Shown here piece after piece: positions 36,778-50,822 of a stretch of DNA of 64,000 nucleotides (its first letter is position 1; each line of letters begins with the position of its first letter). Position numbers and translations under genes: made by a program. The notes beneath the pieces were generated by a model that was not told where the DNA came from, did not search any database, and worked only from the letters and a program-made list of their open reading frames with translations. The stretch is taken from assembly GCA_964019165.1 (NCBI GenBank), contig OZ025268.1:11046359-11110358 (forward strand). The letters are read 5' to 3'. Source of the DNA: Mastigias papua (taxonomy: Eukaryota; Cnidaria; Scyphozoa; Rhizostomeae; Mastigiidae).

Positions 36778-38472
36778 GTGCGTTGTATTTCTAATTTTTA
36801 CTTCCGAGTTATGTGACCAAATCAAACGTATGTATTATAGTTATACTCTCAAGCTGGAAATCCGAACGATTAGATCTTAACCTACTCATCAGTTTCAGTG
36901 CAATCTCATGCCATTTCTTTTCCATACTGTGTGTGCTTTCTACTTTGTTTTTGTATTTACTGCTTATTGGTGCTGTACCACAGGTCAAAGGGTTGTTATG
37001 TGCTGCTTGATCCGTTTGAAGCTATTTTAGCAAATTGACTATTGAATGCCTGCAACCAGAGGCAAAACTACTCAGGGATGCGGGAGCAGTAGCCCCAATA
37101 AGCTGTTCATATATTGGTGGGGCAATTCTAGAGAATTTCAGTTTTCACGCTAATTCACTACTGTTTCCTGAAATAGAATATTATACAATTTATCAAAATT
37201 GAACAGAATTAAGTGCTTTATAGTTTTTCCTCGTCTTCTTGGCTCAGTTTCCATATTTTCAGTAAATTTCTCCGCTGGCCTAACGGTAAGAAACCTAGTA
37301 GCTCAGTCTGTATACCTAGCATCAAGATTGTTTACATGCAAACATTTGGGCCAGAAGCTAGGGTTTTCCTACTATTTTTCCAGAAGGCCTTTTTTGAAAT
37401 ATTAAGATGATTGTCAATTCTACTGACGCAGCAACAAATGCAGTAACAAATTTTAAATGGTTTGATATCACTTGCAATGGTAATGGTTGAAATATGAGTG
37501 TGCTTGGTTCTCTAAGGATATCTTCTGGGAGGACTTAATCGGCTCAAAAATAACATTCGATATTTAAAATATGTACTGGCATGGGAACTTTTGCTACCAT
37601 CAAGTCCACATTGATGCAACTGTATTTGAAGAAATTTCAGCTCCAATAGTTCGACTTGAAGCATTCGCTTAAAGGTGAGTCCGGTTGGTATCCGGTCATC
37701 ATCGAACCAACCTCACCTTACTGTTAGTTACCTAGCCAAATCTTTCTGACTTCTCCTCGGAAAGGATGCGCTTTGGAAATATAATTATATAGACTGGGGT
37801 GTTCCTCGAACATGATATTATCGCTGAAGAATTTTTCTTTAAGAATCCGTATAAACCTTGTCAAATGCAAGAATAAATCTAGATATTCTTCAAAGAGGGG
37901 GACTGGGGACCTACTCAAACAGGAAAAATTAATCTCCAGAATCGAATCATTAAAGTATACAACTGTAAAAATATAGTAAATAGAACTTTTTATCTCAGTA
38001 TATGAAATAAATTAGTATATTAAATTAGAAGTGGCGGGAAGGTGATAGCGCGAAAGTTCTTTTGTAAATAATGAAACTTTTTGGTGGTATCAAGCAATTA
38101 GACTAACAGTTGGGAAATAGTCATCTGAAATAAAATAGCAACATGCTGATGATTTTAATTGCCAGAGGTTTCATACTGTCTAGGTAGACAGTAATTAAAC
38201 AATTCACTGCTTTCGAATTGTTTATTTTTGGGCGATTGCACAGCAAACCAAGAGAAGGTGTTAGAATGATCCACTCTTCACAAAGTTTATTTTATTCTCC
38301 TATTCTGGCTCTGCATGAAAGGCCGAAATGTCTTTTATGATAATTAATATTGAGTAAATGTTTCATATCTTTTATAAGGTCTTTTCTGTGCTATAAGTTG
38401 TCCACCTCACAGGCATTTCCTTGGCTGTTTGATTCATTATTTTAACAAGTCAAGGCACGCATCACTGTGGTA
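36778..38472. other. Intron of TSR member B, first part
   Basis: No exon was recognised. The frames at 36813-37410 lack any family signature. Confidence 0.4.
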
Positions 38473-39465
38473 GGTTTCCATATAACCCGTAACAATCGAA
38501 AGGCTGCCTACGATACGTCGCCGATGCCTGTCAAAGACACATGTTTCCATTTGAAGACAAAGTCGGTAACTAGGTCGGTAGCCATGTACGTAAGTCTAGC
38601 AGGATAGGTATTTGATTTGGAAACCTATTGTATTTTCAACTACCTTAATTCATGAAATCTTCGCGCACATCTAATTTTCGCGCAGCCTAGCTGCAGGAAT
38701 AATTGATTGCTGCGCGAAAATTTGATGTGCGCGAAATATTTCATTTCAGGAGGTGCACTGAAACTAGATTGCGTGAGATTGCAGATGTAGTATATACGAT
38801 TATATTAACGACTGTTTACAGTGCTGCGTAGAAGCCCGGAAGTAGGTGGATTGTATTTGTTGTAATGTAGGTATAAGGGGTGTATCAAGTAGATAGGATA
38901 GAGATAGGGTAAGAGATGAATTAGAAATAGAGAGAGATAAAATGGGTAAATGAGAGAGTCTGATGAATCTGTGTTTGTGTATTTTGTGTTGTTTTTTGCA
39001 TCGGATCGTGAAGCTTTTTGACATAAACATGCACAAACAAGAGTATCTGCATGTAAATCGATTTTCAAATTTTTTAGTGCATTGTCCGTTTCACGTTTTA
39101 TGCTTCATCACTAGCTTATCGTATCTTATCATAGAACAAACGTGACAAATGTGAAAAATATACGTGAAGTTGCATATGAAGTGTCTTATTGCTTTCCACC
39201 ACTATTGTGTGCACGAAAATTATGTGTGTACGAAATTCAGGTGTGCGAAAACTGAATGCGTGAAATTTAAACTCGCGCGAAAATTCCAGTTCTACTCTTC
39301 AGACCTTTCCGATTATGACTTGCGATGTCCCCGGTGTGCCGCAGGCATCGCAGGCAACATTCCGATTGGTGTTTCCATTTGGAATACGACAGTCTGCGAC
39401 AGATCTGCGATGAGTCGACGGCACATCGCAGACAGTCGTCTGATCGTTACGGCTATATGGAAACC
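38473..39465. mobile_element. Inverted-repeat element with GGTTTCCATATA ends
   Basis: The left end GGTTTCCATATAACCCGTAA and the inverse of the right end (GGTTTCCATATAGCCGTAAC) form terminal inverted repeats of about 25 bases. The 993-bp interior has no transposase frame and includes a GC-rich hairpin at 38652-38744 and related GCGCGAAAATT words at 39180-39290, suggesting a second element nested inside. Confidence 0.7.
38652..38744. repeat. Hairpin with TTCGCGCAC / GTGCGCGAA arms
   Basis: Arms at 38652-38686 and 38710-38744 are near-complements (ATGAAATCTTCGCGCACATC versus its inverse), separated by about 23 bases. Confidence 0.8.
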
Positions 39466-39739
39466 AGGCTTGACTCTAACAATTTTCGGCTCCTTTCTTT
39501 CAATTCTTTCACTTATTCAAATATTTAGCTTAATTGCAGCCTTTAATTAATTTGACTGCTCGTGTAAGTTTAAATTCTATTGATTCTAGGGACTGGTGAA
39601 TTCTAACAGGATTATGAGTTGCCCCTATTTTCACCAAAATCTAAATAGACCTGGAACAGATGCCATTTGTCACATGTAAAGTACCGTCGAGAGGTGAGGG
39701 CAGCCGGGGTACCTCCCCCGGATCCGAGCCACTTCAAGG

Positions 39740-41650
39740 CCCCGAGGAACTTGTTGCTAAGACTAGCGCTTCATTTCATTTCATATGTTTAAGGAGGGCA
39801 GCCTGTTTGCGAGTGCTGATTTTCAAGGGGCCCTCCGCTACATTACAATTTCTTATTTACCATAATTAAAAGACATTTTGAAAAACCTAATTACAAAAGT
39901 AGAAAGAATCTAATTAATACCTAAAATGCTCAAAACGTATTATACAGTTTTCAAAACAATTAAAATAATTTTATATACATTGACCTTGGTCAAATATGGG
40001 ACTTGAAAACTTTACTTGAAGATGCCTGTTTGGCCTCAGTTGAGAGGCTAGGCTAAATTGTTTTCCAACCTAAACTGTGGACGAGAGGTTTGCTTGGAGC
40101 ATCAAAATGACTATTTGCCAGGATATGTGCCGCTCTGTCTTGGAGTCTCTGCAATTGTAAGATATCAAGTGAATTGCAGCAGCCTCAAACAGAGCAGCCG
40201 CGTATTGGAAGTGATGGTCAACAATGTTGTTATAGAGACTCCACAACCACCTCAGCAAGAAAATGTTTGGCATACTTCAGAAAAGCAATTGCATGAGAAA
40301 CTGCCTGTGACTGATTCTATTTTAACCTTCAACGTGAGATTTTCGTCTACTTGAACACCTGAAAGCTTAGTATCACACACAACTGTTACATTTCCCTCAC
40401 AGGTGGAAGATTGTAAAGTTTGTTCTGATGCCTCGAGGCATTTCTTTCTTTGTTTCGTGGTTATTAACATAAAACGGGCTTTCCCTACATTTACAGATAG
40501 TTTAACCCTTTCAACTACATATCGAGTTTCTCTAGATCTTCGTTTAAAGATATATTCAACTGAGTAAAATTTTTAGAAGAATGATAAATACTAGCATCAT
40601 CAGCATACATTGAAACGCTGGAGTTCTTTATAATACAAGTTAGGCCATTGATATAACTAGAAATAGGAGTGGACCTAGACTAGACCCTTGTGAGACGTCT
40701 ACTTCGATATTTTTCATATTTAAATCCACACCGTTAATTCGACAATACTGTTTTCTGTTACTAAGATAGCATTTAAACTATGATATTCCCTACCGACAAT
40801 GCCATGGTGCTCGAGTTTTTGATCCACCATATCAAAAGCCTTCTCGAGATCTATAAAAATTAAACCTGTGAAACTCCTTTATCCATGTCGCTGTACCAAT
40901 CATTACTGCATTTCAGTAAACAAAGTGGCTGATGAATGTAAGGCCCTGAATCCAGATTGATCTGATATAAGGAACTCATTCCCTTCTAAGTATTGGTACA
41001 ACTGGTAGTAGATGAGTTTTTCAAATAGCCTAGATAAATAGGTAGTACTGATATAGGTCTATAATTTGATTGGTCTGCCTTATCTCCTTCCTTCAAAATT
41101 GTGGTAACTCGAGCAATCTTACAAGTATCTGGAAACGTCCTAGTTTCAAAAGAGATATTGAATACCAGCGTTAGAATTCTGGAGATAAAAGGAAAAGCAA
41201 CCTTGAGAAAATAACCAAAGATGTTATCGTTGCCGAAGCTTTTCTTTAGTTAAATCTTATGCATTGCTTCTTGGATTTCCCTTTGATTAATTGTCCTGAA
41301 ATTAAAGGTCCTCCCGTCATCGTTGACACTAATTTCTTTGGAGAGAAGGGGGTTTGAGGTAACATCGATATCTGCAGCAAACTTTTTGCCAATGGAACAA
41401 AAGACTCGTTCATTTTATTCGAAATACTCTCTTTATCAAATATGGTTTGGTTAGAGTCTTTCAAACTGACAATATTCGTAGATTGGTATCGTTTGTTAAG
41501 TAGTTGATTAATAGTCTGCCATGATTCCATCATATTTCCTTTGTGGCTAAATATTTTATCTGTGAAATACTGTTTTTTACGCTTTATTCAATGCGTTTAC
41601 CCGATTTCTACTTTTAATAATTTCGAAACCAACAAGAGCCCATTATATTT
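39740..41650 (-). mobile_element. LINE reverse transcriptase remnant with YADD motif
   Basis: Reading the minus strand downward: a linker segment at 41246-41533 (WQTINQLLNKRYQSTNIVSL, then DKESISNKMNESF), typical between endonuclease and RT; a decayed RT core with the polymerase motif MYADDAS (YADD codons at 40596-40607); then KCLEASEQTLQSSTCEGN and SGVQVDENLTLK around 40330-40440. Numerous stops make it inactive. The GC-rich segment 39680-39850 is probably its 3' UTR. It lies inside the putative intron of TSR member B. Confidence 0.85.
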
Positions 41651-41895
41651 GTAATCAAAAGATTTCATAATCACGGGCCCTGACCTGGCTCTCGACAGGC
41701 CTGCACATGTATATGCTCTCCAAACACCCTCTAGTGCAAAGTAACCTTCTCTTTGAAATAACTGATTTATCCATCAATGAAACTGAAATGTGTTGACAAC
41801 TTTCGTGATATTTTGAGTATTGTAGGCATGTATCATCTGTGCCATGCAATTATAGTTTCACTCTCACAGGTGAGAGAACTCTTGAAGATAAGCTT

Positions 41896-42238
41896 TACCG
41901 TAAAACTTCGAATTAGCCCCCTGGAGGCTTATTTATTTTGATATTTTTTGGGTGGGGGCTTATTGAAGGGGAGGGCTTATTCGAGGGGAGGGCTTATTCG
42001 AGGGGGGGGCTTATAAAATTATTTGACAAATGTCGTATAAAAAGCTCATTGCCTAAACTCCTTTTCTCCATACTATTACAAGAACAGTCTAGATTTAGCA
42101 TTAGTCTTTATCAAAGTCTTCATCATCATCTGGGGTGTGGACTTATTCGAGGGGGCTTATTAGCAATTTGAAGCTCTAGCATGGGGGCTTATTCGAGGGG
42201 GGCTTATTCGAAGGGGGCTAATTCGAGGATTTACGGTA
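41896..42238. mobile_element. MITE with GGGGGCTTATTCGAGG repeats and TA flanks
   Basis: The ends are inverted copies (left TACCGTAAAACTTCGAATTA; inverse of right TACCGTAAATCCTCGAATTA), starting at a TA dinucleotide as expected for a TA-duplicating element. Between them the words GGGCTTATTCGAGGGG or close variants occur about six times in clusters at both ends. It is 343 bases and non-coding. A decayed relative is at 22479-22713. Confidence 0.85.
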
Positions 42239-44800
42239 TGTACTCAGGCTCTGGTGGGGTTTTTCGGATAATGGGTAGATCGTAGTAGTGACGTGGAAGC
42301 TTGAAGTAGGGGGAGATATGCCCTCCCAACTTTCTTTCAAACTCGTTACATTCCCCTTTTTTCAATGAGAAATTACTCTCTCTAGCCTGCATTGCACGCT
42401 GTAACAGAGGAGGCTTGTTGCGCAGTGGCACCAACCACTGGCCATTAACTTTATCGTGTTTAATTTAAACGAGTTCTAATTGTGAATAGAAGAAGACATT
42501 CACGTATCTGTTTCAGCGTTATTCTTGCTACCTATTGCATACAACGCTGGGTGTCCTTCATTGAAATAAGTCTAGCCTAGGTAAGAGCGAACCTGGGCCG
42601 AACCTAGGTTAGCATTTTCTAATGTTGATTGTTTAGCTGATGGTTTTCTTGTAGCATAAATGATCTAATTTGATAGGATGTTCAAAATCTGTGGATAAGA
42701 ATAGACAATGCTTACATGATCGGGCTTGTTCTATACCTCATGCAATCAAGGCACCATCTACTACCAAATCGCGTCATTGGAAAATACTATAGGTTTCAAC
42801 ACCGCATCAAAAATCCATAAAATAATGAAAGCCTCATAGGTGGTGAGTTGTGATTTCACTTGTACTTAAGTGCAACGGTTGCTTCCACTTTCAAGGAAGT
42901 TTCATTTTAGAAAGTTTTTCTGATTGCGAAGAAAAAGAGGAAATAAAAATTTTAAGGAAAGTGCAATTAAGGAAAAAAAGATGATACTTATCATGGAGTA
43001 GCTGTCGTTAATAAGCATTTTGTAATATATATGAATATGAAGACGGAATAATTTTATGAAAAAATAGCCCGATAACTACTGAATGTTGAAGGAAGAACTC
43101 AGTCCCAGATATTATTACCGAATGAAAGTTATTGCAAGGAAGTTTACCAGATTCAAAAAGATATTTTGCTATAAGATAGGACTCTCCAAAATTCCTTATG
43201 CCCTAAAAGTGCAAGCACCATTAGGCAGGCAGCCATAGCTACAGTTGAGTTGTATTTCTTTCTCAAATACCAGTTTACTTACGAACTTTTTTGCATTTGA
43301 AAGTCTAGTAGATTCATTTCGGTAGAATGTAAACTGGGTTCTACATAAATGAAGTCTTTAGCTCTGTAATTTTTGATACTAAAAGCTTTTCAAAATGGTT
43401 CCTTAACAGAGGTGACGCCAGAGGGGTCCCCATCGGGAAAGCTGACATTTCGTCCGTGGATTTCTAGCTGAAAGCACCTTTACTGAATACAGGCAGGCCT
43501 CATACCTAGCGTTGCATTTGTATGTTGTCCTGTCTTTGCCTTCTTTGTACCATAATAAAGAGTGTACCACGCATTGAGGCTTGGTTGATAAATCAATATA
43601 ATTCAAGACCTTCTCGGCGAGTCTGCATGCTTTGAAACTTGTTCTATGAACCTGCAAACTTTAAAATTTGGTGTGCCAATCTTAAGTACAGTATATTTAG
43701 CAGTGTTGTGGGTATGGGGCAACTCGCATAGTATGACGTCCTCATGACAATGGAGTATCAATAGCAATGCATACGCATTCATTTCTAAATAAGGTACGGG
43801 ACTACAATGGGGTGGGGCTTTAGCTCCCTCCCCAACAGTTTTGAAAACTTTAAAAGATTTTTCTGCAGCATCAGACCCAACCATTATGTATCATCATACG
43901 TGACTATTAGAGATTATCTACTCCCAGGTATCATGACTGATCCCCGTAAATGAATTATAAGTTTTTTCATGGTTCATAGCTCTTAAGGTTTAAGCTAGGG
44001 GTAAATTTGAAAAGGTTACTGTCGGCAAATCACCAATTTTTTCAAGGCTTCTGTCGGTAAGTTATTGCCTTGCACCCCCTTCCCATTTAGAGAGGGTACG
44101 CTACATCACCAAATATAACTGATCATGAAAGAAAAGGTGACTGATACTGTCACATTGCAAATTCAGTCTTATGAAGAGGGGTTTGGAGTCCCCCCCCTCC
44201 CCCCCAAGGATTGCAGACTTAGAGATTACGTGGTATACGCATTGTTTTCAATACCTAATTTTTTACTGTACCTTAATATGCTTAAATTCTCGTATTTTGA
44301 GCCTAACAGTATTCCTAACTTATTTAAATTTTAGCGACTTTGAGCATTAGTACTCGTATAGACCATATTCTATAGACTTTATTCTCATAATAAAAAGTGT
44401 GCAGCTGACACTCTCCAAAGAGCTTTTGAGTCTCAGCATAGCCTAGTGACTCCCTGGCTAGATAATTGAAGCTCGCACTTGTTTTGTTTTTTAAAGAAAA
44501 CACATTTAGGAAAAATATCTAACCATTGATGAAGCTTGAGCACTGCAATGTTCTAAAAGTAATCTTAAATTTAAGTGATTTTGAGCCTTGATATTCATAT
44601 AGACTATATTCTTATAAAACAAAAGTGTGTAGATATGAAATCTTTTGCCAAGCTACTCGACAGAATCAGCATGGAAGCTCATAAATACAGTTACCAAATC
44701 CTCACAATGTGGCCTTAGTGATCAACAGGAGACCAAACGTAGGAAGACAAGTTCATTAAAACAAATGTCTTCACGTGCAATTCACGTTCAATTAATTTCA
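42239..44800. other. Spacer with unassigned minus-strand frames
   Basis: No gene was recognised. Two overlapping minus-strand frames at 43403-43884 (for example HCHEDVILCELPHTHNTAKY) match nothing I know. Their upstream end contains GTTGGGTCTGATGCTGCAGA, part of a dispersed repeat also seen near 2840 and 29100, so they are more likely repeat sequence than gene. Confidence 0.4.
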
Positions 44801-44983
44801 GTTCTATTGATCTTCGTCAGTAAACGCATTTTGAATAGAGTATACGATCTAGAATGTTCTATTGATCTTCGTCAGTAAACGCATTTTGAATAGAGTATAC
44901 GATCTAGAATGTTTTAAAGGCTACATATAGCCTTAAATCATATAGCCTTTAAAACATTCTAGATCGTATACTCTATTCAAAAT
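44801..44983. repeat. 55-bp tandem duplication plus inverted copy
   Basis: A 55-bp unit starting GTTCTATTGATCTTCGTCAG is repeated identically at 44801-44855 and 44856-44910. The second half of the unit plus following bases (44883-44923) then recurs as an exact-looking inverted copy at 44943-44983, giving a 41-bp-arm hairpin with a 19-base loop. Confidence 0.92.
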
Positions 44984-45285
44984 CAGGCATTGGCATATAT
45001 CCTTGAGTTTCTAAAGATTTTGCTACTTAATCAACATCAATTTAAATCCAAATTTCATATGATTCCTAAAATTTAAGTTTATAGCTCGCCTTTTGTTGAA
45101 AGTTCATGAATAATCAGTATTCTTATGTTGTTCCTCGCAATATTCATTTGTTCTATTTTCCAATCCTCCCAATTATTATACAGTTGTTGTTCAGAGCATT
45201 TTCCTAACTCCCCCTGCTTATCCCCAGTCCTCCAGTTATTTAGTAGTCAAGATTATATTATCGCATTGAGCAGCTTCTTTTATTT

Positions 45286-45426
<141 letters not shown>

Positions 45427-45934
45427 GTTAGGAAAACTTAGGTTTCTTACAGTTGTATCATTGCAGCCCAGTGATGGATGCTCCAGTTGCTCCAGTCAGA
45501 ATTCCTCAGTAATTGGATCTGTTCTAGGTAATTTTGAATAATGACAATAGTAAACATAACAAATTTAATTAAGATAATATAAGCAGTTTATTTACAGTTG
45601 GATAAGTAAGGTGTACCTTGAGCTAAAAAGTACGAGCTAATACATACCAGCTAATTTGATTAAAATAATTTAAGTAATACTATCTACATATGTTACAATT
45701 GCAGCCTTCGCCAGCCCAGTTTTTTATGTTTTTGCCAAAGACGGATATCGTAGTACTACTCTCATCACATCAGATTCCAAAGTATGCTACTCCTGAGCGC
45801 TATCGAATTTACTCCGTAAGACGCTGTCAATGCCTTGGGGGGTGTGAGAATACCCTTTATTTTCAGGTTGTAATTTATCTCTTTCCCTCTGACTAAGTCC
45901 CATAAGGAATAAGGCTTTCATGTTCAAGTGATAT

Positions 45935-47500
45935 CTATACTTCAATCATGAGTTTCTGCAGGTTCTGAGCATGCACAGTTTTTTCATCATTTCTAATGAG
46001 CAGCTCATCAAATGGACCGTCATAGTCATTCAATAGGATACGAAGTGCTCGTTTGCTGCTAATTTCTTTGATGGCAGTTCTTTCAAATGAGAGGTTAATA
46101 TCTGAAGTTTGACATGGCAAAAGAATTATACAGAAATTTACATATGGGTAGGTCAATTATCTTAGCAACTCTGGGGAGGGCACTAACGCTCCTCTTGGCT
46201 CTAATACCGAGAGACTTTATATCAAACTTCAGCTTGGAGTAGCTGATAGCGCCAAGCAATTCTACATGTTCAACAGTTGTAATGAGAATTTTGTCTATCT
46301 CCATGCAAAGTCTGTAATTATGCCCCATGCCCATACACAGAATCGAAACTTGGATGGATTTGCAACCATCATGGTTGATTCGAACCAGAGAAGCGTCTTT
46401 TGCATGTCCGTTTCTATCTTCGAAGCGCTTTCGTGTTTTGGATCAGACGCAAATTAAGTATTATCATAAGCAAAGTTGCATAATTGGGAGTCCTCTATGA
46501 AAAAGTGAAATCATTTATGTAGACGTTGAATAGTAGAGGGCCTAAGATTGACCCTTGTGGTACATCTGATGTAATCTCAAGCCTAGAGCTATAAGCAGAG
46601 TTAATTCTTACTCGCTATTTCTGAGAAGTCAGGTAGTCGAGAATAAGGCGTAGACAATCTGTCCCAAAATCATATGCCTCAAGCTTTCCTATAAGAAGGT
46701 CGTGGGGGTAGATAATCAACTGCCTTGGATTGGAGAGTTCCATAAGCGCCATACCAACTATTCTTTTTTATCAAGACTTTTTCGGCATTGTTCAATAAGC
46801 TTCAAACGTGCGTGCTATGAACTTTGGTTCTCTCGAAGTGCACTGATTAAATTGGAGAAGTTGGGAACCATAGAGGGTACAATTTGGTATGACAACACAC
46901 TTCCATAGTAGCTTAGACAGAAAATAGAGCACAATTAGTGGTCTGTAATTTTCTTTGGTGAAGGTGTCATCCTTCTTAAAAGATTGGGGAGGTGCTAATA
47001 CTATTAGCATTGTTGAAATCCTATGTAATCTCTTTATAGCAGGCACTTAAGGCAAGTTTAAGTTTATCGGTGCGGTACAGTACAACTGGTCTCTTTGGAG
47101 GAATTCATCTTCCTCACCTCACTCAGGACTAGAGTGGGATCAGCAGATGAAAGTTTGTATCGTCTAGTATCCTGGGCTGTCGCCTTGACCTTAAGAGCAC
47201 TAGGATAGGAGACATATTTAGTTGTACCGGAGCGTAGGTTTCGGGAATTTCTTAATATCCAGTTTATCAGTTATATGAGCAAAATATTTATTGAACTTCT
47301 GGCTAGTTTCCTTGTCATCTCTTATAATTTTATCATTGTCGATCAATACAATTTTCTCATTGACCGTACAATTTGAGAACCAAGGTTTAAGGTTCTTCCA
47401 AAACGATTTATTAACGATTTATTATCCTGATAGTAGAGTTCATATCCAGACTCCCATAATACGCAGGCTTTGCACGTTTGTTCAATTTTAAAACTAAAGT
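45935..47500 (-). mobile_element. LINE reverse transcriptase remnant
   Basis: Minus-strand order: FKKDDTFTKENYRPLIVLYF (fingers/palm entry, about 46950), a mutated active-site region CNFAYDNT near 46465 in place of the usual ADD, VELLGAISYSKLKFDIKSLG (thumb, about 46240) and RALRILLNDYDGPFDELLIR then VHAQNLQKLMIEV (connection region, about 45940-46060). Frames change repeatedly. Weak similarity may continue to about 47640. Inactive. Confidence 0.82.
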
Positions 47501-47982
47501 TAGCTGCTAGCGTTACCTTTGGGTGTCAGCATCATTTCTCGTTTTTACCGATCTATTTCTTAGCCTGGTTCTCAACATAATTGCCTTCCTTAGTGTCTTT
47601 AGCCTAGTTTTTACTAGGTAGTAATAATAAGCAATTTATTTTAAGTTAGCAAAAGTAATAGCACTAAGCTAATTAAAGCCAACTATAGACAAAATGCCAC
47701 AACTTATAAAAATCCTAAATTTACAATATAACTTTTGCATAATTTGCAGCTGCAATCAAGAGGCATGGCCTTAATATTTCTTTTCAAAGTTTCCAATGTT
47801 TGGGACTCTTTGACTTCTTTCGGCACATTCTGCCAGTATCAATTTAATATTGTTGTATTCTGATTGTAGTATTGTGATTGTTATAGTTGTATGCTTTTAC
47901 GTATCATTATCATTAGTATTATTCGTATCAAGGTTATGTAGCTAGTAATGGAAATATCATTATTTACCTATCATTAACCTCT

Positions 47983-48330
<348 letters not shown>

Positions 48331-50593
48331 GAGCATTCAATGTATATACTCTCGGAGACATTCTGTTAACCTTTACACGAGACCACAAAAACACAACATG
48401 TGCACATATCACATGGATTCCACTATGTCCGTTGTGTAGACAGGTTGAATCCTATGCAATGAGAGACAATGCAGTCACTACGACAGAGGAAGTGGCCCTC
48501 ACAAGACAAATCACTTTCCAATAGCCGGTCTGATCCAGTAATATCAACTCAGAGAGTTTATAAAGGGAGCTCTTGTCTTCATTCTTGCGTCCGAGTTTCA
48601 TCTGTTCATGACCACACCTTATACTGGGCTGGTAGAGTAACAGAGGAATTGTAATAGCACTGAGTTTCTGACTTCAGTGCATGATTACGTTAAGTGCAGC
48701 AATTTTCTGCGTGGTGTCTCTATCATGTCCTGTTATCGTTGTCTATCTCCCTATCCCATAGTTATGATTATGGCAAAGTGTATTTAAAAAATAAGGTTAG
48801 TTGAAAGTCAGAATCGAAATAAAAACACGTCTCTTTCTCGGAGTCAAGTTTTCTTCACAAATTGGTGACAGGAGTGGGATGGTGGTTGGCAATAGATGAT
48901 GGACGCTTTGCTGTGTTGATGCGTTGTTTCGTTTTCTTACGGGTATTTTTTATTTGCGAACTATAATCATTTGATTCGTTGTTTTGATCTTTGTGTACTG
49001 ATATCAAAGTCAAGATATTGGCCACACATTACACTGTTCTTTCCGAAGATTTTGCCTTGAAACTGAGCACATGAATTTATGACGTAGGTACTACCTTTGC
49101 TTGCCAGTTTTAGTTTCCAGTCCCTAGCAACTCTTTGAGCATGTTCCTTTTATGTCTTGTGCAGTTTCACATGAAGTTTCAATGTCAGTATCGTCGTTAG
49201 AGAGAGCGGATGGTGTAACGATTTGCGTTTATCCTTTACGTTTGACATTGATTATTGTAATAGCCTTCTTTTAATATTGCATGTTTGAGTCACTTGTTTG
49301 TGAATAGTCATGTTGCATTTGTTAAGTCCCCTGTCATGTCAGTGAACACCCTTTCTGGGCAATTTGTTGGTCTGTCAACGTATATTGTGATTCATGATAT
49401 TGTATGTTGATTAGCTTTAGTTTTATGATATTTGTATTCCTGTTTGATTGAGATTCATGGGAATGAAAGTTAGAAAACACATTGACTGAGAATTCGTTTG
49501 AGTAGCATCTGCTTAGGCCTAGGCCTAGGCGTAAACTCGTGACTATTTCTGTGATTGCTAACATAGATTGCCGCCACCAAAAAGAGCCCAAAGCTAACAA
49601 ATCGCTATAGAATAAAGAAATTGCACATAATTAACCTATACTTTTATTACTGGCTTTAGAAAGAGCCACCGTGCTTGCGCATCGAAACTTATTGCTTCTA
49701 ACTACTGACATGTCTCCAGCGTATACGTCAAAGTTAGCACTACGGCGCATATCCTTGCGCACCCCACACACTCTTTAATTTCTAGCAATGGCATCCCTCC
49801 ACGCATCTTTTTGTAATCGGAAGCCAGTTGATCCCGAAGTAGGTTTCGGTTCGATAACCATTCAAATAGTATACAGTCGAAAGGTGAAAGCTAATAAAAA
49901 TTTATCAATATTGTCGTATAGAACTTAATTTCATGATATTGAGATAAAAGAAATCGACGTAGCGGATCAATAATACTTGAAAGTATTGAAATAGGGATAT
50001 CAGAATTTTGTGACAACCTCGCCCAATTTAAGTGGGAGATAAGAAAGTGCTCTATAGAATGCCTACTAGTTTATTTCATACATGAAATATGGAGCCTCTT
50101 TGGCATTGACATACATGAACCTCCCTTGAATATCGTTTGAGTATTAGAAACGGTACCAAAAGCCCGAAGTTCACTTTTGTAAAACCCAACATAAAATCAT
50201 TTATGGCCTCATACCGGCCAAGAGATCTATGAAAATCAAGGCTTGTCAAGATTCTACCGGTCTGTAAGTTTGATCCCTGTATAAATCTATTCAAACTTTG
50301 ATCTTGAAGTTGCCAAAATACATACGAAGAAAGAGGATGCTTTTTGTGGATCACTGGAATGATTCAAACATCACCAGTGGCTACTTCATAGCAAATCTGG
50401 TAATCGAATTAAAGAGCCAACAGCAAGAACAGAAAGTAGGAAATACTTCCAGTGTAGACAACAGTTTGGGTGTGTGCCCTTATACGTGACTGCCGATTGT
50501 GACGTACAGCGTGTAACATATTACTGCTAGATGACAAACATAGCCTAAAGCATCATTTACCAAATTTAAAATTCAAAGGATTATTTCTTACAG
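48331..50593. other. Spacer upstream of the 50594 TSR exon
   Basis: No gene or mobile element was recognised. Confidence 0.4.
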
Positions 50594-50822
50594 GAGCGTC
50601 TTGTGGAGGATCCTGTAGCTACAGCTTTCGCGAAACGACTGCATGCAATCGAAGATGTTGTCCAGTGAGTTGCATATCTTCATGGGGATCGTGGGGCAGT
50701 TGTCAAGGTTGTGGTAACAATGGAAGACAAAGCCGATCTCTTATCATCAGCCGCAATCCAAGTTGTGGTGGGTCGGCATGTCCAAGTATTAGATCACAGA
50801 CAAGATCGTGCATTTCTTCACG
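50594..50822 (+). CDS. TSR family internal exon (probably member B exon 2)
   Basis: The acceptor TTTCTTACAG precedes 229 bases that need one upstream base to start in frame: (G)GASCGGSCSYSF, RETTACNRRC completing TSR1, then CCPVSCISSWGSWGSCQGCG and NPSCGGSACPSIRSQTRSC, a second TSR. It ends ISSR at donor CG/GTATGT (phase 2), the same closing phase as members C and D. It fits member B exon 1 in phase; joined, they give about 145 codons. It has no start codon or signal peptide of its own. Member A exon 1 would also fit in phase, so trans-pairing or alternative splicing cannot be excluded. Confidence 0.8.

Noticed and set aside
43403..43884. Two minus-strand frames that might form a spliced gene
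   Set aside because: Their upstream end belongs to a dispersed repeat and no domain is recognisable.
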